In this document: piece by piece, positions 5,410 through 5,443 of the stretch
Layout of the letters: the number at the start of each line of letters is the position of its first letter
Numbering within the stretch: the stretch's first letter is position 1
Assembly (NCBI GenBank): GCA_947258835.1
Contig: CAMYJY010000153.1
Coordinates: forward strand, 1 to 5,443
Length of the DNA stretch: 5,443 nucleotides
DNA from: an uncultured Pirellulales bacterium
GTDB lineage: Bacteria; Planctomycetota; Planctomycetia; Pirellulales; Lacipirellulaceae
Reading direction: 5' to 3'
The notes under the pieces: generated by a model
Database searches by the model: none
What the model was told of the DNA's origin: nothing
What the model saw: only the letters and a program-made list of their open reading frames with translations
Translations under genes and position numbers: made by a program

Positions 5410-5443
5410 TTTTTGATGCTTGCGCAAATTTATTGTCTCGACG

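Overview
The window carries three genes on the + strand plus several short repetitive or structured non-coding segments. In order they are a small GxxExxY-family protein (100-489), a 2,3-bisphosphoglycerate-independent phosphoglycerate mutase of the ApgM family (703-1908), and a full-length valyl-tRNA synthetase (2112-5333). The organism is a bacterium. The two housekeeping genes are GC-rich (samples counted by hand at 67-75%), Shine-Dalgarno sites are weak or absent, and ValS carries three lineage-type insertions, including a CxxC...CxxC zinc ribbon. From memory of the families, this fits Planctomycetota best (Pirellulales-like), but that is an inference.

Region 1-700 is accessory. Its first 46 bases exactly duplicate codons 12-26 of the GxxExxY gene, offset by 132 bp, and end in a stop. 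A low-complexity, T-free repeat beginning TGAACCACGACGGAAC follows and runs up to the GxxExxY start, apparently supplying its ribosome binding site. The same repeat recurs inverted at 666-695, so the gene lies between inverted copies (29 of 30 bases match over 49-78 versus 666-695). The gene is about 44% GC, well below its neighbours, which suggests acquisition.

Region 700-1908 is apgM. The inverted repeat ends 7 bases before its ATG. Region 1909-2111 holds a third copy of the repeat (direct orientation), two small hairpins enclosed by a 9-bp long-range stem, and a strong 17-bp terminator-like hairpin that stops only 25 bases before valS. It is either the apgM terminator or a conditional attenuator in the valS leader.

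Region 2112-5333 is valS. All catalytic and editing motifs are intact, but the last ~410 bases drop to about 48% GC. After valS, 5379-5409 holds a different member of the same style of repeat, built from three 9-mers (ACCACGGAG, AACACGGAG, GTCACGGAG). Its downstream context lies outside the window.

ApgM and ValS are ordinary housekeeping enzymes with no evident shared pathway. The most interesting signal is the association of the nuclease-like GxxExxY gene with the scattered T-free repeats, which may be a small repeat-plus-nuclease unit able to move or be moved.
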